Shown here: positions 1-14,300 of the stretch, piece by piece
How positions within the stretch are numbered: the first letter of the stretch is position 1
Layout of the letters: each line of letters opens with the position of its first letter
DNA from: Aptenodytes patagonicus
Taxonomy: Eukaryota > Chordata > Aves > Sphenisciformes > Spheniscidae
Reading direction: 5' to 3'
Assembly (NCBI RefSeq): GCF_965638725.1
Contig: NC_134975.1
Coordinates: 1,066,179-1,130,178, forward strand
Length of the DNA stretch: 64,000 nucleotides
Translations under genes and position numbers: made by a program
The notes under the pieces: model-generated
The model's input: the letters and a program-made list of their open reading frames with translations, nothing else
The model's database searches: none
What the model was told of the DNA's origin: nothing

Positions 1-2386
1 TAGCAATTCAGTTGGTTTCTTAAAGCCTCCAAGTTAATTGTAGCTGTGGGTAGGATTGTAAGAGAGCTCGCGCAGCCTTTGCTGGAAGGGCAAAAAGCTT
101 CTCCCGGGGGAGGGCTCACAGAGACGAAACAGGCTCCCAGAGGGAGAATTAATTTCAAATGGGATCAGGCTAATGGGAGTCGATGGCAAAGAATTTGGGG
201 CAGGGGCTGAAAGAAACCTCAGATTCCTAAAGGTCGTTTTTCCTTCAGTTCGCCCCCTTTGTAAACAGGGTGCACAGCGGGAGGGTTAGCTTTTGCTTGA
301 TAAACCCAGGGTGTAAATTGGCCAGGCGGTGATGAGGGGGCAGAAATGGGGTACAGTCCTATCTCCAGCTGAAGTCCCACCTGCTCTAACAGGGATGCAG
401 CATTAAAAGTCCTCATCTTTGCTGCTCCCAGAGGTGTATGTTCCTCCTGTGCACAAACTCTCGCGGGTAAAACCGTGGGTGGGGATGACACACTTCAGTT
501 TTAGCACAAGGAACAGCAGCGAGGGCAGGTCTAGCCCCCTCTCCCAGCTCCTCCGGGCTGATGCTCAGCGGGTTGCTCCAGGGTAAGCCACAAAGCAAAA
601 AAAAACCCCAAACTTACTTAGCTGTGGTCAGTGCAGAACCAGCCTATTTAACACTAGCTTTCCCTGGCTGAGATCTTGATGGCAGATAGAGCTGCCGGGA
701 GGTTTGCGAGGGCTATAAAGCATGCTGGCTTTGAGCGGTGAGATTAGGGCATGATTGCCCTACATTCCTCATGTCCTTTTTGGTTTTGTTTTTTTTTTTT
801 AAGCCACCATTTTGTCTCTGGGTTTTCTTGTTCTCTCCCTCCCTCTTGCTTTGTGCCGAGTCCAGGGCAGCAGCCCGTGTGTTAATGAGCAGGAGGATTC
901 AGCATACATCTCTTGCCGTAACTCCGTGGTTAAGCTAAAGAGAGTCGTAAAGAATTGTTCTCTCTCTGCCGGTTATAGCTGGCAGCAGAGAGGCTTATTT
1001 AAATGGGAACACGCACTTCTGGGGTGATGCTGTGGGCGGAAGAGCTGCTGCAATTCCTGGAGGTACAAATTGGAGAAGGGTAGGACGAGAGAGGTTATAC
1101 AGCTTTGCTTTGTGGCATTGTGAAAACTTCTGCTGGGAGATTTGGGCCCCGGGCTGGCGTGCGCGGCTCGGGAGGACATTGCTAAATGGGGAATGGTCCG
1201 AAAAGAGCCCTGAGAGCTGTTAAAGCACTGGAAAAACAGCCTCCTGCCGAGATCTTTAGTTGACGAAGTTTCTTGGTTTAATGAAGAGAGATTTGGGGGG
1301 AACCGAAGTGTGCTCGGAGGAGGCCTTTGCTTTATTAACAAAACCAATAGGTAGGGTTTGAAGTCAGACTGGAAATAAAGTGCAGTTCTGCGACAGCAGG
1401 GCGAAGTAATGGCCGGAGTCGCTTCCCGAAGGCTGCGGGAGACTCTCCACCACTGGCCAGTTTGAAATCAAATGGGATGTTTTCCGTAGACACTTCAGCT
1501 CGAGCACAGCTACTGCGCTCAAACGGGGAGCATCCGTGCCAAACAGCCGATGTTTTATGCAGGAGGTCAGGCTAAACTATCCCAGGGATCCCCTTTGTGC
1601 TTAAAAATCTATGTAGTTTTCTGCCAGATGGATTCTTTCGGTGTAATGTGCTCGTGCCGGGCTCCCACTAGTACCTGGACTCCTGACCTAACGTCACGCA
1701 GAAAAACGAGGCTCGCTGGGAGCGGGGAGATTTCTTTCTGCTTTATAGCCTGGGTGATGGCCAGAGAGATCATGACTCAACGTGTTAATATGGTGGAAAA
1801 CTGGCCCCAGAGGGATTGCTTTGGACAGTGGTGGTAATTATTAGCACTCCCACGTAGCCGTCTGTCCTAGGATGCGCGTTAATGTACGGAGCCGGCACAG
1901 GGAGGGAAGCGACTCTGCCCAGCTCTATTCCACATCAGCGGTGGAACTGCTCCGATCAGCCGTTTCCCCTCTTATCACTCCCTATTTTTAAGATCTGCTG
2001 TTTCAGGGAGATCAAACCCCACTAATTTCCTTCCTTGCAGCAGCAATTCAGATGAGGTACAAGCAAAACCCTGGGGTGGGAGGGACAGGACACGACCCAA
2101 AGGCAGGAATTTCACAGAAATCACCGCACGCCTCTCGCCGCAATGATTTTTTTTTTTTTTTTTAAAAAACAGCATTTTCCAGAGAAACAAAACCAACAAG
2201 AAATTATTTTCCCCTTTCTGAATTGTCACTTGCTTTGCAAACGCGACACACACCTTAGCAGAAAAGCATCCAGCCTTTCACAAAACAGAGGCCACATTTG
2301 CTAGGGGTCCCCGGAGAGGACTAAGGTGGTTAAAATGCATTCTCTAGCCTCTCTTTAACCGCTGCTTGGTGTTGCAACCCAAACAG
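1..2386 (+). other. ATF7 intron, 3' part
   Basis: Moderate-GC sequence upstream of the first visible ATF7 exon. No exon with family similarity and no tandem array seen. A run of T at 2148-2163 and scattered AT-rich stretches only. The acceptor is CCCAAACAG ending at 2386. Confidence 0.7.
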
Positions 2387-5300
2387 ATCAGACTCCGACC
2401 CCAACTAGGTTCTTGAAGAACTGCGAAGAAGTGGGACTCTTCAATGAACTGGCCAGCTCCTTTGAGCACGAGTTCAAGAAAGCCACGGAGGATGACGAGA
2501 AAAAGGCAAGAGGCAAAGGCCACCGTTGCCGTAAATTGAGCCGGGTGCATATTGTGGGGGCTGGAGAGGGGACGGTGCTGTTCTGATGAAAGGCATATGT
2601 TGTAGGGTAACTAAGTGTGGTCTCGGATTTAATATGTTGGCTTACATGGGACTTTATTTTTGTAACTCGGGTGACTTTGGCTGGCTATCCTGCAATCCGA
2701 GGCTTGGTGAGAGCGGATTTTAATGGTTTATTATTCCTTTGGCTTTTCACTTCAAAAAAGAAAAAAAAAAAAAAGCAGTACCCGACATACCTTGCACCTT
2801 GGGAAGGAGATGCAGGAAAAGAGCAGGACTGTTAAGTGCTCGGGATCTGAGCAAAAATTCACTCGGAGCCTCCTTGGGGATCAAGATCCTTAACGATGAT
2901 GCCTTTAAGGTGCAATCGGCGGGGAAGGGACCGAGCTCAGCCCTGTGTCTTTAGCGTTTGAGCGGTGTCACAGTACATGCAAACAGAGAGAGGGGCTCCA
3001 TGGAGGACTGAGGCTTTTTCTAACAAAGAGCTCCCTCATACGCAAGCGGTATCGATTCAGGCTGCCCCTGCCAACCTCAGGAGTGCAAGGGTCTGAAGGA
3101 CAACGGGATCTCATCAGATAGCAGCTAATTAAGGACATTTCTCCCCCCCCCCCCTTTTCCAGGATCTGAGGAGCAGCAGATGTGTATTGGGCTCTTAGAC
3201 TGGCACATACATTTACTAAATTGATATATGTATGTACATACGCTCACAGTCAGCGGCGCTGCTCGGAAATAAACTGCAGGAGCACAGCCGCGTAAATCTT
3301 CACCGAGATGGGGAACGGAGGAATTCAGAATTAAAACTGAAAACTGTCTTTCACCCGCTTTTCTAATAACAGGGCTCTTTAAAGCATAAATTGATCTCTC
3401 TCATTGGTATGCTGCAGGGCCTTGTCGGGGCTGCGTGGCATTTTATGCTCTGAATTCCCTGCCTTTTGTTCTCTGCAGCCCAGACACCAAGCGCTGGGAG
3501 AAGGTAGCTTTTCGTTTGTGGTTTCACATATAAATGGTTCAGCAGCCCACAGTCTAGCCGGTTGTTTTATATATGTGAGACCACCCATCTCCTGGGCTGC
3601 GCTACCTAATAGCTGCAGCTAAGATTCTTTAGGCTGTTAGATGTTTTCGTTTTTTGCTTTAGGATGACTGCAGTCTAAATATTTCTGCCGGCAGCCAGGC
3701 GAACGGGGCGGCGTGAAGCTTGGGGTGGTTTCAGGCGTGAGGGAAACCATTATCCCTCCTAGAAAATCGCTGCACAGGCAGAGAGGGTCCCTGGGCCCAG
3801 ATGGCTTGTCACTCACCGAACCTGGCCGGAGCTGCCTGCTGCATTTCTGAGATGCTTTCGGCATTTGGCCGCGCTGAGCCCAGTTGCTGCTGTTGTGTTT
3901 TGTCCTCCAGTTCCAAGGGTGGTCTCCACACCAGCATGTTAATTAAAAACATAGGCACAGCAGGAGCTTCCCTGGAGGCACTTTAAGTGGTTTGAAACTT
4001 TCCTGCATGTTAATCCCTTCTCCTTTGTGATTCCCAGTGCAACATCTCTGCTTAAGAGGGCAGGTAAATGGTTACTGCACATACCGCAAGCAAAGCTCCT
4101 GTGTAAATCAGTGCAGAGCGGAGGCGCTGGAGCCGCACCCCACTCGAGAGCAGCGAGAGCATCTGTAGGTGCCCGGATTTACCCTCTTGCCGCAATTTCC
4201 CCTACCTTGAGAGGACTTAAAATGCAGCAAAGGAGGAGGTTTAGGTTAGATGCTAGGACAAACTGTCAGCAGTCGGGCGAGTGAAGGAAAGCGCTGGGAT
4301 TGATTGTGGAGGGAGGGAGAGCAGGTTGGACAATCAGGACTGATTTAGGGAGAGTTTCTGCTGCCCGGGACGGAGGGAGGGACCGGGTGATTTGCGAGGT
4401 CTGTTGGAGCCCAATTGAATGCAGCATCCCGCAGTCGGAGTCTCGCTCCGTTGCGTGCTCCTCCGGTGCTCCCGTACGCCATCTTCTCCCAGGTCTTCTC
4501 TTCCTCCAGGTCTGGGGAGGGGAGAGGTGGCCGCTCAGTTTAGTCCCCCTCCCTTGTTGTCACCCTGCCCTTTTCCCGTCCCCAGCAAGTCATTAACTGG
4601 TTAAAATGGGGCACGTGGCACTGCTGGAACCCAGGGTGGTGGCAAGTTGCCAGGTTCAGGCATATGGTTGGGTTTTATTTTAATGGGGCGCTCATAGATA
4701 TTTAATAACTTGCATGGCTCTTTGTTTGCTTTTGATAATCGGGTAATAAAATAATTCAGGCTGATTTATACAATGCTTTACAGCTCTTCTGTGAATGAAA
4801 GTGCCTTCTGTAACTCGCAGGCATTTGGCTTTGTTACCTGTTCTCCTTAGCAGAGACCTTTTATAAAAAAAAACAAAACACCTAACCCACGGAAAGAATT
4901 GTGTGTGTGTTACTGAGAAACCACAAAATGGTGCCATCTGGGGCAGAGACCGTCTTTCCTAGGCCTCCGTCTCTGTTTGGACGGGGCCGGCGCGGCACGG
5001 CACCGCTCTCCGCCTCGGGCTCCCAGATGCTACTTCAGTACAAATAAATAATAATAATTTGGCAAGAGCTCAGAGCTGTAGCTCTTCCTCTGGGAGCAGC
5101 CGAATGTTTCGCAAACAATATGAGCTAATTGTCCTTTCAATCCGTGGCTGGTTTTCCTGTAGAGTGCCGGAGCCCTGGACATGTCTCTGCCCTCCACCCC
5201 GGACATCAAGATAAAGGAGGAGGAGCCAGTGGAGGTGGACTCTTCCCCGCCGGACAGCCCTGCGTCTAACCCACAGTCGCCACAGAACAAGGAGAAGGTA

Positions 5301-8300
5301 GGTCTCCCCGACCGTGCCCTGTGGAGGTGTTGGTCTCTCCTTCTCTGGATGAGAACAAGGTTTTTCTCCACGTGGGTGCCAAGGCCTGATTTGGGCTTGT
5401 GAGGTTCCCCTCATTTTAGAAAGAAAGAGAAAAGCTTGTTCGCTGAAATACACATTTGCTGCCCTTAAGTCTCCACATGGATTTGGCTAATGCAGAAAGC
5501 CTTGCCGTTCACCTTGGGAATGCTTTTCTGGCAGGGCAAGAGTGCCAAACAAGTAATGCATCTTCTCCGAGACCGGCTCCCTGTGTCCTGGGGGGACTGG
5601 CTGGTGATCCAGAGCAGATTAGTGCAGGTGACACGGTCTCCGTCTGAATAACTTCCCACTGTAGAGACGCTAGCTGGGGCTGGAGCGGTAATTTGGAGAG
5701 GGGGATTATTGCCCAGTGGCTGCTGCAGGCAGCAGGAGTCTGAATTTCTGTGCCCCGTTCCCTGCACTGACATCAAATCAGTGTGGCTTTGGGAAAGTCG
5801 CTCCCCTCCGTGCCTCAGTTTCTGTGGCGAAGGTGCCTTAATTTTCACTAAATTGCTTTTAAGATGTCAGAAGGAAGAGACAGCCAGGTGCTTGTGAAAC
5901 TATTAAGTAACAGCGTGTCTCCTTTTGTCTGTCGATCCTCTTCAGGAGATCACTTCCAAGCCTGTAATCATTTCTACGCCTACTCCAACCATCGTGCGTC
6001 CAGGCTCGCTGCCACTACACTTGGGTTACGACCCGCTCCACCCTACGCTGCCTTCCCCAACCTCTGTCATTACCCAGGCTCCCCCTTCCAACAGACAGCT
6101 TGGGTAAGTACGGAGGAGGGACATGTGCGCTGAGGTTTTTCTCCCGTACCGTCAGGCTTCCTGGGCAGTAATTAGGTACCTAAATAAGTTCCTTGATTGT
6201 CAGAACAACTGAGGTGCCGCGATTCTGGCTGCGGCTGCTTGGGCATAAGGGCCTCGTTGCAGCACTGTCTACAAAAGCAGAATGGGGTGTAAGTGCAGAA
6301 AGCAGGAACTAATTGTCATAGTGTAACGAAACGAGGCAAAACTCACCGCAGGGAGAAATTAAACCCAATCCCCAAACATGTTGACGTGACACTCGCTGTC
6401 TACGATGGGAGCGTGGCCTGACTGGGGACTCCCAAGTTGCTTTTGCAGCCTGGTGCGGTGGAGAGAGCTCAGCTAAACGGATGGTAGGAAATTGTCTGGA
6501 TCTTTAATGGCTTTGGGATTTTCGCAGACAGCTGTTGCCTCTGAAGTGTAACCTCTTCTGCAACCTGCTGGCCTCCTTCATGGTCAGCTTCTGCCTCGGG
6601 AGCTGTTTGTTTCAGCAGATCTAATGACCTGCTCCTTTTTGCCCCTTTAACAATCTGGATTGGAGGCTCCAGAGCACTCGCTGCGGCGGTTATGAGCCTG
6701 CCACACTGTTAGGTAGCTCTGGCCCTGCACATAAAAGGAAGGAGCCTGAAGGATGCAGGAAACACATTACAATGAGCCCTCAGGAGACGTATATTTAGCC
6801 CCACTTTCATTCTTTGGTGTCAGGATGCTTCTTTTTTGCTGTGGTCCTGGCCTCTTTCTAATTACCGTTGTTTGAGGCTGGCTCCTTACATTAACCAGGC
6901 CATTCTTTTCAGCTGTCAGTTCATATTTTTGTGTGTGTTTTTGCTTTGACCCTCTGGCACCATCAATCCAGACTTCCTGACGGAAAGTTTTAAACCCTGT
7001 CTTGAGGCATTAAGGGGTTAAGTGATTGTCCTGGGGTTTTGAAAGGGCATTATATTCCTTCTGTAACCCCGCACAGGCAGAGACTCGTGGGGCTGTTTGG
7101 AACCGAGTCCCCTCGTGCTTGGAGGCATGAAAAAATCAGAACTGGAGTAAGCTAGACTTTAATACGATTTTATGTGCCCTTTGCAGCCCACGGCGGTAGA
7201 TCCCTCCTAGGGCATGAGAGTTGAACGCGCTCTACGGAGAGGTTGGGCTGCGGTTTTAATGAGGGTCCCTGTGTTAGGGCCACTGCAGATGTGGTGGGGT
7301 TGTCAGCGTGACAGAGATGGAGGGGAGGCTGTGACCTCCTTGTAACTCAGCTTGTTAGGCTGAGATTTTCAAAGCAGCCTGGAGGATTTGGGATGCCCAA
7401 TAGAAATGAATGAGAGTCGAGCGTTCGCGTTCCCAAGGCAGCCTTAAAAATTCCAGCCTGAGTTATTGGCACGATGAACTCCCCCCTCTGACCCGCGTCC
7501 CCTGCTTCTCCCCACCCTGCCGTTACTCCATGCTAGCACAGCTTCCTCCAAGGATCCCAGGCAGCCCAGCCTCATCCATCCCCTTCCCTGGGCTCTGCAG
7601 AGGAGGCAGCAGCAAATTTTTTTTTCTCCCTCCCCCAAAGTCAGTCTCCCAGCAGCTCTGCTCTTCTCTTCCCGGCTCGTCTCTGCCTCCATTCGGCTCC
7701 CTGCTGCGCTGTCACGAGCTGAGGAGGAGCAGGAGATCAGCCTTTGCTGGCAGGGACGGTTTCCTTCCTCTCCCCATCAGCTGAAGCAGATCAGCTCCGG
7801 CTTTTCCTCCGCTGTCCTAGAAAGGCTGAGTCCGGAGGGTCAGAGCCAGAGCACGGTGAGGTTTGTGACACTCCGAAATGGAGGCAGGGGTTTGCGTGCC
7901 TGTTTGTCACCACATGCAGAAACGCCGCCTTTCGCTGCAAAGTGATCTGCAATGGAAAAAGTTCTTGGTATTTTTAATTTGTCACAATTAGGCTCCGGCG
8001 CTATCGCCTCCTCCCCCAGCCTGCAGTGAGCGGGGCCGTTCTCATCTCCCAGAGCCATTGTCTGGGCAGACACAAGCCAGCCCTGGATCGACTCCATATT
8101 TAGGAGGTTTTCTCTGGAGTCAGAGGCAGAAGCGCTTGTTAATGGAAAGCTAAACCCTTGCAAACCCTCTTGTGGGAGCTCAGCAGACGTGGCTCACAGG
8201 CCAAGAAGTTACTGGTAGGCGGGAGCAGCTGCCCAGATCCCCCATCTGCCCGGCGCCAGGCTCAGCCCGGGAAGGCACTTTTAATCTCCCCGAGGAGGAG

Positions 8301-11300
8301 TTGCAGCAGCCCCTGGATGTGCTTTTCTGTCTATTCAGGTGGGCATCGTGTCTCGGGGCTTTGGCAGCCATGGTGTTTTGGCCAGCCGGTGTATGCCCGG
8401 GAGTTAACCAGGACACATCGTAACGCTGGCCATCAGCGTCGCTGCCAGCCCCGAGCGAGGAGCCGGCAGCCTGGGTCGCCTCGGCATGACGTTGGCACGT
8501 GCTGGCTGCCGTGCAGTGAGTGTGCGGGAGGCTGAGTTACCTTAACACGTGCTCAGCTAGGCTTTGCACCCGCCCGTTCGGAACGTGCCATTCAGAAATG
8601 GGAAAATGAGCCCAAATCCGCTAACCAGAATTAATTCGTGCTTCTGCCCTTGAGCTCATGGGGCTGCCGGGACAGCATAAACTTGAAATAATCCATGAGA
8701 ACTTGAATTGTTGTTTCTCCAGGTCTCCCACAGGTTCCCTTCCACTTGTCGTGCAGCTTGCGAACGGACAGACCATGCCCGTCCTCCCAGGCCCTCCAGT
8801 ACAGATGCCTTCTGTTATATCGGTGAGAGAAACTTCCAACACAGCTCTGCGTGGCAGAGGAGAGAACAGTGTTTTCCCCTTGCCAAATATATGCAGACAC
8901 TTCAATTTTGTAAAAATTAAAATATATCTCCCCCTCCGTGCACGATACGACTGGAAGAGGAGGAGGAGGAGGGGGCCCAGCTCTGGCAAAGTAGTAATAA
9001 CATGTCGATCACACTAGAGGGCAATAAGTCTGGAAAAAAACAAAGCCTTGCCTGGACAGATGGCTCATGCCATTGATCCAGGGCTGGGAACCGTAGGATC
9101 CCTGATTAGCTGCTTCCATTTGGAACAGCGTGCCTCAATTGAAACCATTCGAGCTTGCAGAGAACATGTTGGTCTTTGCAGGCCAGGAAAGCCACCCTAA
9201 CCTCGCCAGTGTGCTGAAGAGCTGTTTGAATATCAGCCTTGCGGGTTGTGCTTTTTGCATACAGAGAATTTGCCGTGGTGCAGAACTCACGAGCAGATTT
9301 GCCTGGTGGGTGGCTTGTACGTCTTCTGAGCGCTTCAGCTCCCGACCAAGCAGCCCGTGTGAATCCTGTCTGTCCTGCTGGGCATGTCTTTTGGGTTTTG
9401 AGTTGAGTAATGGCCAAAACCTTCTGCCTCAGGTAACAGGAATGTTGACGTCAAAGTAGGCAGACTGCAGGCAGCTCGGCGTAGCTTGTGGGCACGGAAA
9501 CATCTTTGCACCTCCCTGATCGTTTGAAACATGACTTGCGTTTGTAGTGCTTTGCAACAGCGTACCTGAGCGGCTCATGAAAGCAAGCGCAAATTCTGTT
9601 TTTTCCCCTCTTTGGTGAGGGAGAAAGCTCTCTGTTTAGGAGGGGATGCTGCGACTTACCCTTGGTGTTGCGGCAGCTTTGCCATAGAGCCAGGCAGAGA
9701 ACCAGAGGGGATCTCATACCCTCCCTCTCCATCTGCTCTCCTGTACTGGCGGGGAAAAGCCCTCTGGGAGGGAAGGGAAGGAGAGAGGCTTTAAGGGCTG
9801 CCCTCCTCCCTGTCCTCAGCGCTAGGCCGGTATGGCTGGGTGATTCCGAAACAGCCACTGTGGCCACCAAAGGAGTGGCTGCTGGCCTTCAGTGACAGCA
9901 GGCATAATTGATGGCAGTAGTTAAACACTGAATGTTTGTCAAGATTTATAAATGTGCTTGGTCGGGGAATTATTACAGAGCCGCTTCGCGCTTGCAAAAG
10001 CACCTCAGCTTCCAAAACCCATGCGTTGCTTCCTCCCCGATAGCTGGCTCGGCCGATGTCCATGGTGCCGAACATTCCCGGTATTCCTGGGCCGCCCATC
10101 AACAGCAGCGGATCCATTTCACCATCAGGACTTCCAGTGCACTCTGAAGCCAAAATGGTAAGTGTCCAAATACATGCTGGGGAGGGTGTCACGTCTGCGA
10201 TCTTGTCCCTAAGTCTTCGCTAGCTCCTCCAGAAGAGACTCCGTCTGGAGGCTTTTTCCCTGCAGCCTTCGCAAAGAGCCGCTGCTTCTCCGAAATCCTG
10301 CGCTGCGCCTCCCCACACCGAGAGCAGGTGTTGCAAATGCCACCAGGAATATTAGACTAATCAGCGCTGCGGCTCTGGCAGGCAGAGCAGGCACGCTATT
10401 GTCAAGACAAACCTCAGCCCCATCCTAAACGCGGCTGTTTTGTAAAGCTGGTGCTTCTAGTTCCAAGATAACAGATGGGCTGGAGGTGGGCTTGAGGAAG
10501 GCAGAGCCAAGAGAAGAGATGTTGTGCTGTAAATCCAAGGATCCTGGTAATGGTTTTCGTGTTGTCCTCTTTAACTAAAAGTTTATGAAAGAATTTTCTT
10601 CTCCTGGCTCTTCATGGCTCAAACTAGGTGCACGCAGAGAGGGGGAAGCAAACCTAAGTTTGCGAGCAAAGAGCAGTGAAACCCCCTGGTTTTTTGGCTG
10701 AGACGGGGTGGAGACGTTTGCAAACCCACCTCTTATAGCGGCGCTGCTCACCGTTGCCGGTGCGCTGTCACTGCTCCCATTGCACCCTGTTCAGATGTCT
10801 GCAGGATGCATGGGCAGATCAGAGCTATGAGTGAGGCGAGAGATCTTAAACTCTGAGGCATGAAACAGCCATCCTGCCCCGCTGGCCTGTGTCTGGCTGC
10901 CCAGAGAAAGAATTTGCAAGACGTGGTCTTGATCACGCGCAAGTCCTTCTCCATCCCAGAAGGACCCCTCTGTGGGTGCTCAAGGACAGTTGGGCTCCGC
11001 AGCCTGTTCAGTCCGTGGTCTTTCTGCAGAGCCTGCCAGCTGGGGAACGGATCAGTGCCAGTTGCAGTAGCAATTTTGGGATGCGGACACCTGTCTGCTT
11101 GGGCCTAAGTTGGAAGCCGCTGTCTGTCTTTGGGTAGGCCAGATGGTGATGGCTTTCGGTTGGATTTGGATCAGCCGCAGTCCCTGAAGAGCCTGTTCCC
11201 CCGGGGCCTGGCTCCTTGGATGATAGAGGAGCTGGTTAAAGCCTTAACAGCATGGAGAACAGGTCCACTGACGTCCTTTTTTCTCCTTTAACAGAGGCTG

Positions 11301-14300
11301 AAGGCCAGCTTGACGGCATCTTCCTCACTGAATGGCAGCAACCTGGTGGTGGGCTCAGCCAGCACGATGGTGACCGCACGTCCAGAGCAGAGTCAGATAC
11401 TTGTCCAGCACCCTGACGCCCCTTCCCCAGCTCAGCCACAGGTCTGCTACTGCTTAGCCCGCGAGACTGGGCTGGAGATGCTGCGGGTTTCTGGGCCTCG
11501 GGGAAAGAGGAGGAAAATCTTGCAGCTTCCTGGTTTGCAGAATGAGTTAAAAACCTTGTTTTTTCAGTGCCGCTTCAGCACTAATGCTCTCAAACGCCAC
11601 CAGGCAGAAAGCTTCAGCAACATGTTAATTTGCTTGACAAGGTCTGGAGTTTCGAAAGAATAGTTCGCTCTCTTCTCCCTGCTCAATTACTGGGGTTAAA
11701 TGCTCCCCTCTTAGGCAATCAACTCCACTGGCTCCTGCCAGCTAACCAAATGCCAGCCTTCCATCAGGATCACCACCTGCTCCGTCAGTTAGATAGGCTT
11801 CCAAAAGTTTAATATCCATATGCTGCCTGACAGCGAGTACCGAAGTGTAACTGCACTCCCCGATTGTGGCAGTGTAATTACAGAGCCCTCGCAGAAGCGC
11901 CGGCAAGGCTGTGTCTGCAGGACTGTTTGCCCTCGCTGACTTTTCCATTGTCCTCCTGAAATAAAACCGGGAAATATGCGGTTTTACAAAATCTTTTTGT
12001 ACCAGTTGCCTCTGAGAGCTTGTTTAGCTGAAGACATTCAGGGAAAATTTAACCCAAATTAATTTTTAAAGCAAATCACCCACTCAAAAACTGTAATTTA
12101 TGTTCCGCGAGTGAGTTACTGAACCCAAATGGAGTTACTGAACCCAAATGGAGTTACTGGACCCAAATGGAGACGGCGCTTTGACCGTGCGTGGTTACGT
12201 GCGTCAGAGCGGGATCGAGCGCTCCCAGCCCTGCAGCTGGAAATTACCCTCCGTCAGCTGATACGTGGTTGCTGGCCGTGTGGGAATCTCCTAAGTCATT
12301 GCAGCGTGAAGTGCTTTTTAAAGTCTCTTAAGTGAAATTAAAAGGAAGGCTGTTTTCTCTGCCTTGCCCGTGGTCACTTACCACGTTAGCTCCTCATCAT
12401 GGAGGGGAGGAAAACTTCTGCTGTCGGTTACATGCCATTAGCTGACTGTAGGAGTTTGGAATTTAACTAATTTCCCTGACATTCACACGTTCACCGGGTT
12501 CAGGATCTCAGAGAGTTCATGTGGATTCGCACCTTCATTTTGCAGGGCGCTTCAGACTCAGCTGAGGAAGGGCTGCCAGAAACGCCTGTGAAAGGGGCTT
12601 TATCCCCAGCTCCCCCATCGCAGCCAGGGCTGCCCTTGGTCCCCCCCCGCAGCGTTGTACAGTTCTAGCTGCTCTGCAAAAGCAAATCCCTTTTTGCTCC
12701 AGCTGCAAGAGCTGGCATCTCCTCTGCCAAACTTTGGTTACGCCGGTGTGCGTCTGCCTGCCTGCACCAGAGCTTCTTTTCAGTATCTCTCTTTCACGTG
12801 CCCCATCTCCAGGTTTCCCCTGCCCAGCCCACCCCCAGCACCGGCGGGCGACGGAGACGCACGGTTGACGAAGACCCGGACGAGCGCCGGCAGCGGTTCC
12901 TGGAGCGGAACCGGGCTGCCGCGTCCCGCTGCCGTCAGAAACGCAAGCTCTGGGTGTCTTCCTTGGAGAAGAAAGCCGAGGAGCTCACGACCCAGAACAT
13001 CCAGCTGAGCGTGAGTATGTAACCGTGGAGGCCGAGCACAGCCCTTTGACAGCGTTAGGACCGTCGCTCTGGAGGGAACATCTTCCCCGTGCTGCAGAGA
13101 CAACGTGCATTTGGATGCTGCTTTCTGGAGCAGGATTGCTGCCTCTGTGCCTAGATTTCACTCCCCGCTTTCCATAGTGATCCTCTGCCTCGAGCAGGCC
13201 ACGGGGGAAGAGCGCTTCAGTGCTCTTGTTTCTCTCCCTGTCCCCCTCGAAAGGGCTCTGCCTCTGCCCCTCAAGGCAGCAGCTCAAGGAGCAACGCCAG
13301 CCTCAAGAGCAGAGCGCAGAGGCCCCGGGAAGCAGCTGTATTTGCAGAGTGGAAACCTCCCCTACGGGAGGGAGAGCTCTCTGCTGGCACGGGGTCAGCA
13401 GAAGCAGTCCCGGTTCCCTTCCCTGCCTGGCGGACCTGGTGCCGGGGTGAGCAGGGAGGCTCTGCAGCTGCGGCCCGCAGTCATACTGATTTTTCTGGAG
13501 AACTGGGTTTCCCTGGCTCTCTGGCAGCACCCGCCGTGTGCCTAACAGAAGTGCAACGCATCTAGAAATACAGACTTCGCTTCCATTGCCATTAGCCCCC
13601 TTGTTAATGCTCTCAGCATTGGCTGAGGATTGAAGGGTCTGCAAAGACAGAACTCGTGTCCGTTCTGGGCTTTTTCTTTCGCCGGTGGCTCATGCGGTGG
13701 GATTTTTTCAATAGCGCTGATCATGGTATTTTTATTCTCTTCCCAAGATAATTATAGAAACTGTTTCCTCCGGCAATTTTGAAATACAATTGACTGGGTT
13801 TCAGCTGTTTCTCCAAACGTTTCAATAGAGGAATAATATGCTGCACAAAGTTTTCAGGGGAGTAGACCTGGTTTACAGAAGAAGCTCACAGAGGTGCTGA
13901 GAGCTTGGAGGAGCTCTGACGTTCCCCACGGCCTGGCCTGGGCTGAGCTGGTTGTACACTCAGCTTCTCGCTCTGTTTAGTTTTCCTTCGGAGCCATCAG
14001 CAAGCCGGAGTGTCTGACTCAAGTAGTTGGCATTAGCAGGAGGGCTCAGGCAAATGTATGTCCAGGATTAGGTGATTAACGTAGCGAGGGGCTTTCCAGC
14101 CAGCGGTGGGGGCTGCTGGAGGGAAATGCTGCAGTCTGTGTCTTGCGCGTTAAATTCCCCAAACCCAGAAACTTTGTTTGGTGTTCTTGGGCCAGAGGCA
14201 TCTCAAATTAGACAACAAATTGTAAGTTTGCAGGGCACATAAATTAACGTCCTGCCGTTGCTGGAGGCTGCTGTCAAGAGCATGAGTGATGCATACGTGC

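Noticed and set aside
5181-5402. Independent small protein MSLPSTPDIKIKEEEP
   Set aside because: It is an internal ATF7 exon. The Met is internal and the frame beyond 5297 is intron.
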